Notes: a model not told the origin generated them from the letters alone. 61,345 nucleotides of DNA from Fragilaria crotonensis (GCA_022925895.1 JAKSYS010000361.1:1-61345); one strand, 5' to 3'. Positions 1 to 11,042 are shown, counted from the stretch's first letter. Numbers and translations are program-made.

Positions 1-182
1 GTATCGGTACAATACTTCACCATCTCAGTATCATCTCGTGCCTCGCGGTACACATTGCGCGCAAGGAACGTGGAGAGGCCTCTCAGATTGTTGATTTGTG
101 GGGATCGCGATGAACTCAGTGCATGCAGATCTGATCGTTAGCTCTCATTGTTAAAGACCCTTTCGCCAACAAGGGAAAAGCG
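1..182. other. 5' flank of first gene
   Basis: Upstream region of the first gene. No gene, RNA or repeat is recognisable. A minus-strand open frame that reaches into this segment is antisense to the coiled-coil gene and has no family features. Confidence 0.5.
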
Positions 183-1907
183 ATGTCGTTTTGGTCTTCT
201 GCATTCGGCGCAGCCAAGAGTAGTAGCACCGACTTTCCGTCGTCTCAGCACCAGCCACAATCGACGCACAAGGAGTCGAAAAAAGACAATATTCCCCCTA
301 CAGCTGGCCCTCCTCCTATAACCGGTCCTCCTCCTCCAACAGCGGGTCCTCCTCCTACAACTGGTCCTCCTATAACAACAGCGTATGGAAATTTCCCGCA
401 AAAGAAGGCCTCCAATCCCCTTGGACATCATCATCCTCAGCCAGCCGAGGCAGCAACGCCGATTCCTAAATTTCAAATATTTCAACCAAAAGTGGAGGAG
501 TCGGCACAAAGGGTGAAGGACCAGGACGCGAATGACGAAAAGAGTCATACCGTAGTGAACGACATTGATCGTTCTGAAGATTTGAACGATCCAAACATTG
601 AATCTGAGCGACAAGGAAGGAGTACGTCGGATGCAACAGTTGAAGATCCGGTCGTTCCGCTCGATGATTGGACTTGGGACGAACAACCTGTTGCCACCTT
701 GGATATTACAGCGGTTCCAATCCAGCAGGATGTGAATTTTGGAATGGAACGGCCACCCAGCACCATTAACGAGCTTGTCAAAGTGGGGAAGGACAACGAT
801 CAACTTGACGACTCGAACGATTCCTCAAATGCAAATCAGGGCGACCTCGATTGTGCGACAAATGTCCACGATGACCATGATGATCATTGCCAGACTAGTG
901 AAGAGGAAGAACGCCGCGAAGTAAAGTCGAATGACAATGAGGAAGAAATGATAGCTACCAACGATCCCTTCGACGCAAATCAGGGCAACAGTGATTGTGC
1001 TTCAAATGCCCATGATGCACATGGCGATCATTGCCAGACCGTTGATGACAAAATACTCAACGAAGGAAAGGCGAATGACATTAAGGGAGAATCGTTAGTC
1101 ATCTCCAGCACACGACCGAATCCGGTTGTCGCCCGACAACCTGTAGCACCGAGCCCCACGATTTTGGCCAATGCAATATCTCCCAAGTTCGATTTTTTAA
1201 TCACCGAATCGATTGATCAATTCAAACTCGAAGAAGACTCAGCGAAACGTCGCCATGAGTTTCGTACTCGCTTCTACCAGATGGACTGTCGTTTGGCCGG
1301 CCTTCTGGCGCGGTGCGTCGTTGAAGGTGCAAAACGGCACGAAGGGCTGAAGGCCATATTCCCTGGCCTGTGTCGACAGTTGGAACACGTTTCCGATCGA
1401 TACCTGGGCAATAAATTGCAATTAGATGGCGAGCGGACTCGACTTTTGGCTCTTCAACGACGAGTTCACGGCATTCACACGAAAATGGTGAAGCACTATC
1501 AAGAAACGCTCCATGACTTGCAGGAAGAAGTATTTGAGTCACTTCATTTGGAGATGCTCCAGAATGTGCAGCCGTCGCTTCAAATGGAGGTTCAAAAGGC
1601 AGACAAACGAGAAAGCACGCGCTTCCGTAAGTTTGAGTCGCTGGCGGGGACAGCGGCTCGACGATTTTACGAGGAAACAGCAACTCGAAAGGCTGCGGAA
1701 GCGCTGTTGCGAGAGCAGATCGATTTACTGTCGCAGCCAGAGAGCAAAGTCAACTTCTTGGAACAACTGCGAACGATACGTGCTGAGCTTCAGCAAGAAC
1801 GCGAGGCTCGCCGAGCCCGCGACGCTCAAGTTCTCAGCGACGTACACAGCACGTGTGATGCGCTTAAACGCGCTGTTTTAGAAGCAGCCGACACTTCGAT
1901 TGGGTAG
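183..1907 (+). CDS. SF-assemblin-like coiled-coil protein with proline-rich and acidic N-terminal half
   Basis: A 574-residue single-exon frame starting at the ATG at 183. Residues about 36-65 are a proline-rich tract built on TAGPPP/TTGPP units. Residues about 115-305 are acidic and low in complexity, with an internal duplication. From about residue 335 to the end the protein is a heptad-rich helix without prolines. Motifs such as RFxxFE, ARRFYEE and QEREARRARD resemble SF-assemblin/beta-giardin fibre proteins of flagellar-root systems. That assignment is inference from pattern; only the coiled coil is seen directly. A cytoskeletal scaffold role is the likeliest. The gene converges on the armadillo gene with 74 bp between the stop codons. 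Confidence 0.72.
   Translation: MSFWSSAFGAAKSSSTDFPSSQHQPQSTHKESKKDNIPPTAGPPPITGPPPPTAGPPPTTGPPITTAYGNFPQKKASNPLGHHHPQPAEAATPIPKFQIFQPKVEESAQRVKDQDANDEKSHTVVNDIDRSEDLNDPNIESERQGRSTSDATVEDPVVPLDDWTWDEQPVATLDITAVPIQQDVNFGMERPPSTINELVKVGKDNDQLDDSNDSSNANQGDLDCATNVHDDHDDHCQTSEEEERREVKSNDNEEEMIATNDPFDANQGNSDCASNAHDAHGDHCQTVDDKILNEGKANDIKGESLVISSTRPNPVVARQPVAPSPTILANAISPKFDFLITESIDQFKLEEDSAKRRHEFRTRFYQMDCRLAGLLARCVVEGAKRHEGLKAIFPGLCRQLEHVSDRYLGNKLQLDGERTRLLALQRRVHGIHTKMVKHYQETLHDLQEEVFESLHLEMLQNVQPSLQMEVQKADKRESTRFRKFESLAGTAARRFYEETATRKAAEALLREQIDLLSQPESKVNFLEQLRTIRAELQQEREARRARDAQVLSDVHSTCDALKRAVLEAADTSIG
831..1040 (+). repeat. internal duplication in the acidic region of the coiled-coil gene
   Basis: Two copies of a unit of about 66 bp, at 831-895 and 975-1040, encode closely matching 22-residue segments that begin ANQG and end DHCQT. 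They correspond to residues about 217-238 and 265-286. The copies differ at several positions, so the duplication is not recent. Histidine, aspartate and cysteine spacing is kept. Confidence 0.75.
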
Positions 1908-1981
1908 AAAGTACGCTTATCCTAATAGAGCATAGTGAACGCTTGTAATCCGAGAAGTAAATTGGTGGCAAGCTTACTTTG

Positions 1982-4900
1982 TTAGAGGCTGGCCAACACT
2001 TGGTTGGCACGATCAGAACACTTGTCAGGAAACTTTGTCGCCGCATGCTTCATGAGTCGTCCAAGCTCTTCCGCGTTCGTCCTGATCAAGTCGGCATTGT
2101 CAGCGGATAACATAAAGTTCCGCATCGCCACACAGGCGTGCTCTTGAAGCTTCGGAGATTCTGGAAATAGGCGCATCGCGGAGATAATAGCATTGATTTC
2201 TCCGTCAGTCGCGATCATGACTTCGTTCGTCTGCACATTCACTGCCAAACTCGACAGCGCTCGGCAAGCTTCAATTTGAAGCACTTCCGAGTCGTAATGA
2301 GCCCACATGGCAAAGAGAATTGCATCGACACCACCAGCTTCTCGAATTAGAGTCTTGTTACGAGAATTCGACGCAAGGGTGCAAAGGCATCCACACGCTT
2401 GCTTTTGGACTTTGGCATAGTTTATATTTGCCATCATGCCGTTGACCACAAGTTCGATTCCTTCGGCATTTGCAATTTCGACCTGATTTCTTTCGAGAAC
2501 AGCTAAGCTCCACATGGTAGAAAATGCTCGTTCGAGAACAGCTGGTGACCCCATGAATTCTTTAATAGCAGCGGTCACAGCATTGATCCCACCCGCTTGA
2601 GCTATTGCTTGCTTGGACGCAGCGTTCCTCATCGACAGGTTTTGAAGCACACCAAGAGCCTTTTCCTGCAGCCCCATGGCGTCGGGATTATGACGCATTG
2701 TTTTGACCACAGTTTCCACCACGTTTGAATCAGCAATGATTTGCTCTTCCGCATCAGAGGAGAGATTAAGAAGCGCAGAGCAAGCTCCCTCCAGAAGGTT
2801 AAGGTTGTCCGAGTTGCTGTTCATAGAGTTGACAATCAGAATCATTCCACCTTGTGATGCGATGAGCATGCGCGACTCGTGATCCACGCTAAGGTGAGAC
2901 AGCGCTTTGCACGCGTCTACTTGAATTCGTTGGTTTGCGGAGAAAATCGCCAATGCGCTCACGATCATGTCGATGCCATCCGTCTCAGCAATACATATAT
3001 TGACTTGCAAGTTCTCGGTGGAGGATAATAAAGCAAGAATAGCACAACCCAGCTCTTGTACTGGTTCGTCCGCCTCGTGCTCTACCATAGCGTCTATAAC
3101 AACAACAATGCCTCCGCACTGGATGACAAGGGCTTCTTCGACGAACGATAAATTCAAGAGGACATCAAGGAACTGCTCCAGAACGAGAATCTTGTCTGAA
3201 TCAAACTCCATAACCATGTACGTCACTCCAATTAGTGCCTCGACGTCCTCCACAGCAATGTGGGTGTTCTGGTCTCGCATACATGCAGTAATGGACGCAA
3301 GAGCTCCGGATGCGGCTGCCTGAAGCTGTGAATTGTACGGCAGTTCGTCTCCTTTGTAAAGCATCATGACTCCAAGGACAGATCTAAACATGGTGTCCAA
3401 GTCATGGGAGGTTTGCGTTGTCTGTCGTGCGCACAACGCCCAAAGCACGCCGCAAGCGCTCCGTTTGAGATCAACTGATAGGGAGCGGGTATTGATCATG
3501 TCAGTCATATACTCCACCAATCCGGAAAAGTCGATGTTATTCGAACCTGGAATTGACACAACCAATAAATTGTCGATGGCATTGCATGCCACTAGTAGAT
3601 CATGCGCGCTACTCATGTGAGTCCTCATGGCATGCATGATCACTTGAAAAATGTCGCCAGGCAACGCCATCGCCGATCGATTTGTTGAACTGGCCAATGT
3701 TGACAAGAGCTCCAACACTTTCTCCGTAACAGCAAAGGAAACTGAGCGTTGTATTTGCCGCTTAGCAACATCCATACATCCAGCCGAAACAATTTGTATT
3801 TTGTATTCATCTGAACTATTGGCAAGTGTTGTTAGCGCACCGCACATTGATTGTACCGCTCGCGGGGACGAAGAGTCGAGGCAATCAACAAACAGCCTTA
3901 AGCCGTTGGTATCGATGATCTTCTTCATCAAATGCGGGAACTGGATGCCAATGTTTCCAAGCGCGCGACCAGCTTGATCGTGGAGTTGAACATTGTCGTC
4001 GTTGAGTCCCAACGCATGCACGGGAATCTCGAATGGAATTCCACTTGACGTAACTGAGGTGTACGTCGCAACATTAGCGATAAAACCGCACACTGAGATG
4101 AGCAACTCGATATCGTCAGGATGACTAGCCTGGGCAACGTCAACTGCTTCGAGTGCATCTTTTAGGTACGAAAAGTCAAAGAAAGCAGGAATGTAGGAAG
4201 CGCTCCACACAACCTTGGAGGCTGCCCTCTGTAATGCAACATTATCCACAGCCGACGCCATCGTTGTGACAATGGCCTTGAGGCCTTCTGATTCCTTAAA
4301 CTGAAGGCGATTGGCTGGCATCAAGATAGCTAGTAGGTTGCAGCAAGCTTCTTGAAGTTTGATCTCGTCAGGGTTCTCTGACATCTTGCGAATCGTAGCA
4401 ACCATGCAATCGGCAGCTTGCTCAATGCCCTCACTCCCAGCGAACAGCAGAAGCCGACGAAGCAAGACAGCAGTCCCTTCGTAAACCAAACAGCTTGTGG
4501 AACGATTCTTAAGGATCTTAGAGCAAGCACCAACTCCTCCTACCTTGACAATCCTTTCAGTAACCTTGTTCGACTGTGAAATGTTATCGCCACGATCAAG
4601 CAATTTCCACAGAAGTTTTGTCGCCCAAAGCTGAGCAACGGTCTCGCCAGCATGTACAGTCATCGACGAGACTATTACCGCGATTCCCTCGCCGTCACTA
4701 AGAGACTCGATATTCCTTTTAATCGCCAAAGAGTCGCTCTCCCTTTTGTTTCCGTCGCACTCTGTAACGAGAGAGTGAAGAGCTCGGCAGGACCATTCAA
4801 AGACACCCGCAGACGCCGGAAGTCGTTTCATCGATTCAAGAATAAGCTCAATGCCTCCGCCATCAGCAATGGCTCGTCTACTTTCAGTGCCACGCGCTAG

Positions 4901-5905
4901 ACACGAGATTGCACCCAGCGCCCACTGTACGAAATCAGCATCGCGTTGACTTGCCGGATTGTTGAGGGCATCCAGCATAGTGTCGACGGCTCCAGATTCA
5001 TACGCTTCTCCATTTAAAGAATCGCTCCGCGCAGTGACTCCCCAGAGGGCCCCGCAACAGACGGTCATCATTCTCGCATCATTCATATAGATTTCCATGA
5101 CCTCCTTTATTTCGTATAGGACTTCTGCTTGGTCGTTGCCAATATTTCGGAGCCGATGGAGTCTTGGCCTTAACAGATCGGGTTGGCCTTTGTTATCTCG
5201 AAGAACGCCTAGCAATTGCCATGACTCTTCTTTCGATTTGCAACCAGTGTAGTCTTCATTGATCATCACGTCCGACCCTACCGAAACGGACGGCGCCGGC
5301 GGTGGGGGCGGCGTCACCGAGTGTTGCGACAAGTTTCCCATGTCTGACGCGCCATTTGAAGTACCCAAACTGGCTTGTTGTGAACGGGGTCTTAATTTCT
5401 GAGTATGCGTATATTCTCCAGCCATCGACGACGGTCGCTGGCTTTCATCAAAGGACCTAGTTGGAGACTTATTTCGTTGGATTTGTAAGGTTGCACTTCC
5501 TTTTGAAGGAAGTCGATTTTGTGTAACCTGATGTCCATTTGCGTGTGCAGGGGATCCGGCCTGAATTGAAAGCGCGGCAAGCCTACCCGCCATGCGAAAC
5601 TTTGCATTCGGCGCAGAGGATGCCGGAGCTTGAATTGGTTTGAACTTCTGCTCCCATGCTTGCAGGATTGGCAAAGGTACAGTATTGGAATTGCAGCGAA
5701 TGCACTTTCCGTCGTAGACATGGTCGGTCGTCAAGGCTGTTCGCTTGAACATTTTGACATCGTGAGTTTTGAGTCCGCACTTCACGCAAACTCCTTTCTT
5801 CTTCGCGATGGCTTCTCGTTCTTCTTGGCTCAGAGCAGTTCCGTGTTGATTGAACATCGGAATGCTCGTCCCTCGAATCTCTGCTAAATCATGGTAATTA
5901 TTCAT
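1982..5905 (-). CDS. large armadillo-repeat protein with N-terminal four-cysteine motif
   Basis: A 1307-residue frame from the ATG at 5905, without visible introns. Residues about 39-73 carry two CxxC pairs (VCVKCG ... KCIRCN) separated by about 28 residues, probably binding zinc. This short N-terminal module is common on repeat proteins of diatoms (family memory). A disordered Ser/Gln/Pro-rich linker to about residue 220 includes a run of prolines. From about residue 220 to the end there are many 40-42-residue helical repeats of armadillo type, with recurrent motifs such as ACxALxxL and GGIxxI. The expected role is protein-protein scaffolding; no enzyme motif is present. It is convergent with the coiled-coil gene. 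A family-level call is secure, a specific function is not. Confidence 0.85.
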   Translation of the reverse strand: MNNYHDLAEIRGTSIPMFNQHGTALSQEEREAIAKKKGVCVKCGLKTHDVKMFKRTALTTDHVYDGKCIRCNSNTVPLPILQAWEQKFKPIQAPASSAPNAKFRMAGRLAALSIQAGSPAHANGHQVTQNRLPSKGSATLQIQRNKSPTRSFDESQRPSSMAGEYTHTQKLRPRSQQASLGTSNGASDMGNLSQHSVTPPPPPAPSVSVGSDVMINEDYTGCKSKEESWQLLGVLRDNKGQPDLLRPRLHRLRNIGNDQAEVLYEIKEVMEIYMNDARMMTVCCGALWGVTARSDSLNGEAYESGAVDTMLDALNNPASQRDADFVQWALGAISCLARGTESRRAIADGGGIELILESMKRLPASAGVFEWSCRALHSLVTECDGNKRESDSLAIKRNIESLSDGEGIAVIVSSMTVHAGETVAQLWATKLLWKLLDRGDNISQSNKVTERIVKVGGVGACSKILKNRSTSCLVYEGTAVLLRRLLLFAGSEGIEQAADCMVATIRKMSENPDEIKLQEACCNLLAILMPANRLQFKESEGLKAIVTTMASAVDNVALQRAASKVVWSASYIPAFFDFSYLKDALEAVDVAQASHPDDIELLISVCGFIANVATYTSVTSSGIPFEIPVHALGLNDDNVQLHDQAGRALGNIGIQFPHLMKKIIDTNGLRLFVDCLDSSSPRAVQSMCGALTTLANSSDEYKIQIVSAGCMDVAKRQIQRSVSFAVTEKVLELLSTLASSTNRSAMALPGDIFQVIMHAMRTHMSSAHDLLVACNAIDNLLVVSIPGSNNIDFSGLVEYMTDMINTRSLSVDLKRSACGVLWALCARQTTQTSHDLDTMFRSVLGVMMLYKGDELPYNSQLQAAASGALASITACMRDQNTHIAVEDVEALIGVTYMVMEFDSDKILVLEQFLDVLLNLSFVEEALVIQCGGIVVVIDAMVEHEADEPVQELGCAILALLSSTENLQVNICIAETDGIDMIVSALAIFSANQRIQVDACKALSHLSVDHESRMLIASQGGMILIVNSMNSNSDNLNLLEGACSALLNLSSDAEEQIIADSNVVETVVKTMRHNPDAMGLQEKALGVLQNLSMRNAASKQAIAQAGGINAVTAAIKEFMGSPAVLERAFSTMWSLAVLERNQVEIANAEGIELVVNGMMANINYAKVQKQACGCLCTLASNSRNKTLIREAGGVDAILFAMWAHYDSEVLQIEACRALSSLAVNVQTNEVMIATDGEINAIISAMRLFPESPKLQEHACVAMRNFMLSADNADLIRTNAEELGRLMKHAATKFPDKCSDRANQVLASL

Positions 5906-6771
5906 TCTAGCCGTTCAGCGATTCAACAAGAATCACAGGTAGAGTCTCACAAAGTGGAAGAGTCTCACAAAGTTGATTGAGAGTCGTCAAAGAATCAGGA
6001 GGACCAGATGAAATTGCTATCAAACAGTCGTGTCTTTTTTGGGGCTTCGTACGAATTTCTACGTAGAAGGACGGAAGGGATGATAAATACTCCAACTGTG
6101 AAACGGGAGATGGGAGATTGGGATATGTCCCACGTACTGGACCGAAAGATATTTGCCGTGTTCGAAGTTGGTGATGAAATAAATCACTCCTTATAGATCG
6201 AAGGGTAACAAAAGACTATCTCTACTCTCACTCTGCAGTTGATCGCTTGTTCTTGCGCTTGGCGTCGAAGTGTTGTGAAGCAAAAGCGGTCTGCAACTGC
6301 GAATGTACTGGTAATCGAGGTCGCAGGCCACGTGAGATTCCCAGTGTTCAGTCCAGTTCTTAGGTGGAGATATGCGTAGTCCTAACCTTAATGTGTAATA
6401 CGGATCGAAACCAGAATCTCGCGCTGGACGCCCTGCCCTGGACACTGGACAAATGGACTCAGAGTACTGTACTGGAGAACTCAGTACTGTCGTATTCATT
6501 GGTCGTACTCCGCAAGTACTAGTACTGTTTATAATACTACGGTATACGCCAGTCCATTGTGGCGGAATGTACGCCTGCTGTAGGCGCTCCACGGCATTGT
6601 GATTGTAGGAAGTTGGAAGGCTACTTGTGACTTGTGCCCATTCTGGTGCTACTGAAGAACTTCGATTCCCTTACTACTAATCACTCTCTGGTAATGAATA
6701 ACTTAAACCGGTCCTAAAATGCGCGCCCTCGCCAAACCACGAGCAGTTCGGTTATGCCGAAAACTAACGCC
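5906..6771. other. intergenic region, GTAC-rich
   Basis: Upstream of the armadillo gene and downstream of adenylate kinase. It has two nearly identical direct repeats near 5944-5972 (AGTCTCACAAAGT units) and several GTAC-centred palindromes at 6460-6545. No convincing gene is seen; the open frames here have no family features. Confidence 0.5.
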
Positions 6772-7449
6772 CTACGAAACCAAATCAGGATCGAGGTCAC
6801 CTAGCCAGTTAGCGACAGTCAATTTGAATCTAGGCATATCCAAATATCCCTGGAACGGCGCAAACCGCAACAACTTCCCATTCGCTTCGTAGTGGTCGAG
6901 AATCGGTTGAGAACTTGCATAGAAAGTATCAAGACGCCTCTCAATGATAGCAGGTGTGTCATCAGCACGTTGTACCCAGTGATCTGTCGGCGAGGAACAG
7001 CTAATGCAACTCTCTGGCAAGCTCGCTGGCAAATTAAAGGAACCGTATTGAACGTTAGCGATGTTCCAGTTCCGATTGCAGATGGTACAAATTCTCCGTC
7101 CTAGCAACTTTTCTAAGCAAACTTGCCGCGGGACTTCCAAACTAATTGCAGCCTGAACAGGTGCATCCCAATCCCTTTCCATCAGCTTAACTTGACTTGC
7201 TGTCCGTGGGAATCCATCCAATAAGTATGATTGGTGTTTTGGCAATTGCGGCACCAGAATCTTGCTGACGGTTTCATCGTCCACAAGTTTGCCAGACGAG
7301 GTATCAACTTGCGCTTGTTGTAGCAAAGTGGACACCGTGATCAGGGGAAGCGACAAGAATTCAGCCAGTAACCGCCCGTAGCTTCCCTTCCCACTTCCAG
7401 GTGGTCCAATAAGAGAAATATTTGGGCACCAAGCTAGTCGACCTGACAT
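6772..7449 (-). CDS. adenylate kinase family protein with four-cysteine lid
   Basis: Nucleoside monophosphate kinase, expected to catalyse ATP + AMP to 2 ADP. The P-loop GPPGSGKGS lies at residues about 15-23 and the AMP-site motif LDGFPRT at about 78-84. The lid carries CTIC ... CISC, the zinc-binding pattern of long-lid adenylate kinases, and RRLDTF follows. The open frame extends to a TTG at 7482, but the first ATG is at 7449, giving 225 residues, normal for the long form. The short N-terminus before the P-loop contains few residues suitable for targeting, so location is undecided. It could also be a GMP/UMP-CMP kinase relative, but the lid cysteines favour adenylate kinase. Confidence 0.88.
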   Translation of the reverse strand: MSGRLAWCPNISLIGPPGSGKGSYGRLLAEFLSLPLITVSTLLQQAQVDTSSGKLVDDETVSKILVPQLPKHQSYLLDGFPRTASQVKLMERDWDAPVQAAISLEVPRQVCLEKLLGRRICTICNRNWNIANVQYGSFNLPASLPESCISCSSPTDHWVQRADDTPAIIERRLDTFYASSQPILDHYEANGKLLRFAPFQGYLDMPRFKLTVANWLGDLDPDLVS

Positions 7450-8153
7450 GATGCCACAAACCAAATTTGATTGAAGGGCCAATCTGCTGAGGCGCCAATG
7501 ATATTGAAAAATGAGGTGTCGTACGCAATGTGGGAGGGGCGGGGTTTGTTTACTGTTACTAGCATACTGGAGTACTTGTCCTGGAACGTGGCGTCCTGGG
7601 CCCGGAACTATAAACTATACTGTACCAGGCACCTTTTACAGTACCGGTACGAACACTGTAAAATGAATAGGGAATCCATCGATTCATCGGTCAGCATTTC
7701 AGTCTTCGAGAAGAGGAAGTACGTCGTACTGGTACTGTACCATTGGTACCTGTAGCGTCTAATTGCTGGTTCAAGTTGTAACCAGACCTACTTTTCTCGA
7801 GAGAATCGCGGTAAAACGACAGTGTAGGCAAACCACAAATAATGCAGGTAATCGTATGAAGATGACTTAGCTCGACACTAATATATGGGCAGACAGAGAG
7901 GTGTAATAAGACCCAGTGTCATCCAGATCAAATCAAGGTACGATGTTGCCGGAACTCGGATGGCGGAGAAGCTTAAGAAATGCACTCTAACTCTATATAT
8001 TCGCTACGCAATGGAGCACTGATGAAGCGAGTGCTCAACATCTTATTCGAAAGATCGACCAGCATTCTGTCTCAACCACTGGTGCAGCGCGACAAGCTAG
8101 CAGGCTGCAGGCAAAGGTCGTACGGCACCACACGACTCATTTCTAAACCAAGA
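7450..8153. other. intergenic region
   Basis: Separates adenylate kinase from the 3' end of the ABCF gene. It contains GTAC palindromes at 7620-7760. No gene or RNA is recognised; the plus-strand frame entering from 7980 is antisense to the ABCF last exon. Confidence 0.45.
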
Positions 8154-10412
8154 TTATCCATTTTGATGCTGGGCAAGTCGTTTTTGATTCTCCTTCTTGG
8201 TGTGCATTTTGAAGTCCATGATGTCTCCCTTGTACTTCGTAATGCATTTGTTGTTACAAACCAAAATTTCATCGGCACACTGAGAGATCAATCTCATATC
8301 GTGAGAAATCACAACCACGCCACCCTTGAAAGTCTTCAGACACCTCGCGAGAGCATCAATAGACTCCATGTCAAGAGGATTTGTAGGCTCATCAAGCAAT
8401 AGCAAATGAGGCTTTTCCCATGCAATAATGGCAAAGACAATGCGCGCTTTTTGGCCCGCGCTCAATTGGTTCATAACCTGTGATTGCATCGCTCCAGTGC
8501 AGCCATATCGGCCCAGAAGGCTTCGAATCTTCTCAATGCTTTCAGTTGGCATGAGCACCTGCTTAAAGTAATCGAGGGGGGTGTAACTCAGGTCAAGGCG
8601 TTCCTCGAAGTGCTGAGTAAATCGAGAAATCTTGAGGTGAGAGTTTTTCTTGACTTGTCCTTTCGTTGGCTGAAGGTCACCACAGATCAGCTTGAACAAA
8701 GTTGTCTTCCCAGCGCCTGTTGGTGGGGATGGGTGAGATGGGATGAACGTGCGAGCAGAAATAGAAGTATAGATAACGTACCGTTCGGACCAACAAGGCA
8801 TACACGGGTTTGCAAGTCAATACCGAAATCTACATCAGTGTACAAGTTTTCACCACCTGGGTACCTAAATGTCACGTTTTCAATTGCAAGCACGGGCACC
8901 GGCAGATCACCAGCGTCTGGCAGGTTCCAATCCCACATCTTAATCTCTTCCGGCAGGTCAGTCAACCCTGCTTCGAGCTTTTTTGCCAATAGCTTCTCTC
9001 GCGCCTGAGCTTGGCGAACCATCTTGACTGTACCGTGACCGAAGCGAGCGATGAAATCTTTGATCTCGGCAATGTCGCGTTGCTCAGCCTCGTATTGGCG
9101 GATCTGCACCATATCCTGGTCACGCCGAGTCTGCACGTATGTGTCGTAGTTGCCGGAGTAGTATCGGAGCTTCTTGTACGTCGGATCTAAACGAACGATG
9201 TTGGTGCAAACATTGTTCATAAAATCCTGAGAGTGACAAATGAATAAGAGGATTCTGTCCCAATTTGCCAAGTAATCTTCAAGCCACAATACAGCTTCCA
9301 TATCCAAGTGATTCGTGGGTTCATCCAACAACAGAAATTCTGGCTTGAGAAAGAGGGCTCGGGCAAGAGCAACGCGCATTCTCCAACCTCCACTGAACTC
9401 TTTCGTGGCCATTTGTTGCATCTGTGGTGTGAAGCCCAATCCAAAAAGGATTTCTGCAGCTCGACTTTCGGCGGTGTTGACATCCAATGCATCAAGCTTG
9501 TGGTACACCATCTCAAGCTGGTTCTGAATATTCGCTTGCTTTTCTTCGTCGTCGCCGCAATCTCCCATTGCCTCGTTCAGGAGCTCGGCGCGCGCCTCCA
9601 GCTCGTTTACTTCTTCGTTGACCTCGAAGACTGCCTCTAAGGCAGTCTTATCCGACTTCTCATATTCTCCATCCAAATAGAAGATATCAATCGACTCTGG
9701 AATAGGAATGGCACGTGCTGCAATAGCCTTCAAAACGGTGGATTTTCCTAAAAGTAGATAGTGAGTGTGGTTGTTCAGACCTGGGTCGCAGAAATCTTAC
9801 ACGCAGCACAGTACCAAACACACGCACCGCTACCATTTGGACCGATGAAACCGTAGCGATTTCCGTAGTTGATAACAATTTCGGTATCCTCGATGAGATG
9901 GCGACCGTGAAACGCGACAGTTACTCCACCAACGTTGATATCTCGCGTATTCGCATGAATGACGCCGCGCTTTGCCTCATAGGTCACAGCAATGTTATTC
10001 CTGGCCAAGTCATCCAACAATTGCTGGTGCTTGAGATCCTTGGAAGTCAACGGGACGGTGTCAATAATGTCACCAATGTCGTCCTTCTTCTCTTCTGACT
10101 TCGGCTTGTCTGGAACTCCTTTCGCCTTACGGAAGAGAAGCGGCTAGTCAGCATTTTGTTTGATCAGTAAAAATTAGCGCAACGTCGTTGACTACGTACC
10201 ATCTTCTTCGCATCACGTTTCGCCTTCGCAAGGGCCTTCTTTTCTTCCTTGGAAAGCTTCTTTTCAAAGAGCTCTTCATCACCCTTACCCATGGCTGCCT
10301 CACGGCAATCCTGCGCCACTAAACTCTCATTGAAGTTGTTGCCGGCTTCTGCCAACTCTTTCTCCATAGCAAACTCGGCCGCCTTCGCCTGTTTCTTTTG
10401 CCATCCCGACAT
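8154..10412 (-). CDS. ABCF2: ABC protein of ABCF2/Arb1 type, four exons
   Basis: Soluble twin-ATPase protein without membrane segments; the family (yeast Arb1, animal ABCF2) acts in ribosome assembly. The exons read on the minus strand are 10412-10200, 10143-9828, 9747-8782 and 8716-8154, with introns of 56, 80 and 65 bp. All have GT-AG ends and the joined reading phase is kept, giving 685 residues. The N-terminus is Lys-rich (KLSKEEKKALAKAKRDAKK). NBD1 has Walker A GPNGSGKS, signature FSGGWRMR and Walker B DEPTNHLD. NBD2 has GPNGAGKT, signature LSAGQKAR and DEPTNPLD, so the usual His of the D-loop is Pro. The segment before NBD2 (FRYPG, LYTDVDFGID) closely resembles Arb1. Both Walker A motifs are split by phase-1 introns. 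The start is the ATG at 10412 (MSGWQKKQ), typical for the family. Confidence 0.92.
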
Positions 10413-11042
10413 GACGAGTTTCTTGTTGTTTGACGGGTGCTGATGAAACGTTCTCAAACAGGAGAGTTGTAGGAGAGTGAAGTATTTCAGGCAAGTTAGT
10501 AACAAGCTATTCTACTGTGAATCTACCGAAATGCCAGATTCAGTTGAGTACACCCCAAGTATGACGGAACGAAAATGTGAGAATCGTGTTGTTGGGTTTC
10601 AAGTTTTTCGCTCCGAAACTGTTGGCTGGCTGTCGACAGACGTTTTCTTTCGCCTTACAACGTCACCATTTCTCATACCTTACACGTTACAGAGTACCGT
10701 AGTAAATAGAAGAATAGAAGTAATCGTTGCACTATACCACTGCAGTACTAGTACTGTACTCCCTTGAATGGATTTCGTACGTATGATACCACCCTGTGAC
10801 GCAGGATCGTAAGCGGTACTCGGACAGCTCTACGACCTGGTACCATACTCCAGTACTGGAGTACATTACTACGAGGGTAATACGAGTTTGTTGTATGGCT
10901 CCTACTCAAGTTTATAGCGCAAGACGCATTAACTGGGTAGCATGCGTATATTGAGTGATGATTATGCTCTGTTATTAGTAGACTAGCTTTTGTACATTCG
11001 GGCAAATTCATACAAGAATCAAGAAGGCGTTGATTCGCGTCT
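10413..11042. other. intergenic region, GTAC-rich
   Basis: Upstream of the ABCF gene and downstream of the SUN-domain gene. It has clustered GTAC palindromes at 10740-10870, for example CAGTACTAGTACTGTACT. No gene is recognised. Confidence 0.45.

Noticed and set aside
138-803. Long minus-strand open frame, Arg-rich
   Set aside because: It is antisense to the coiled-coil gene; its Arg runs come from the reverse reading of the proline-rich repeats, and no family motif is present.
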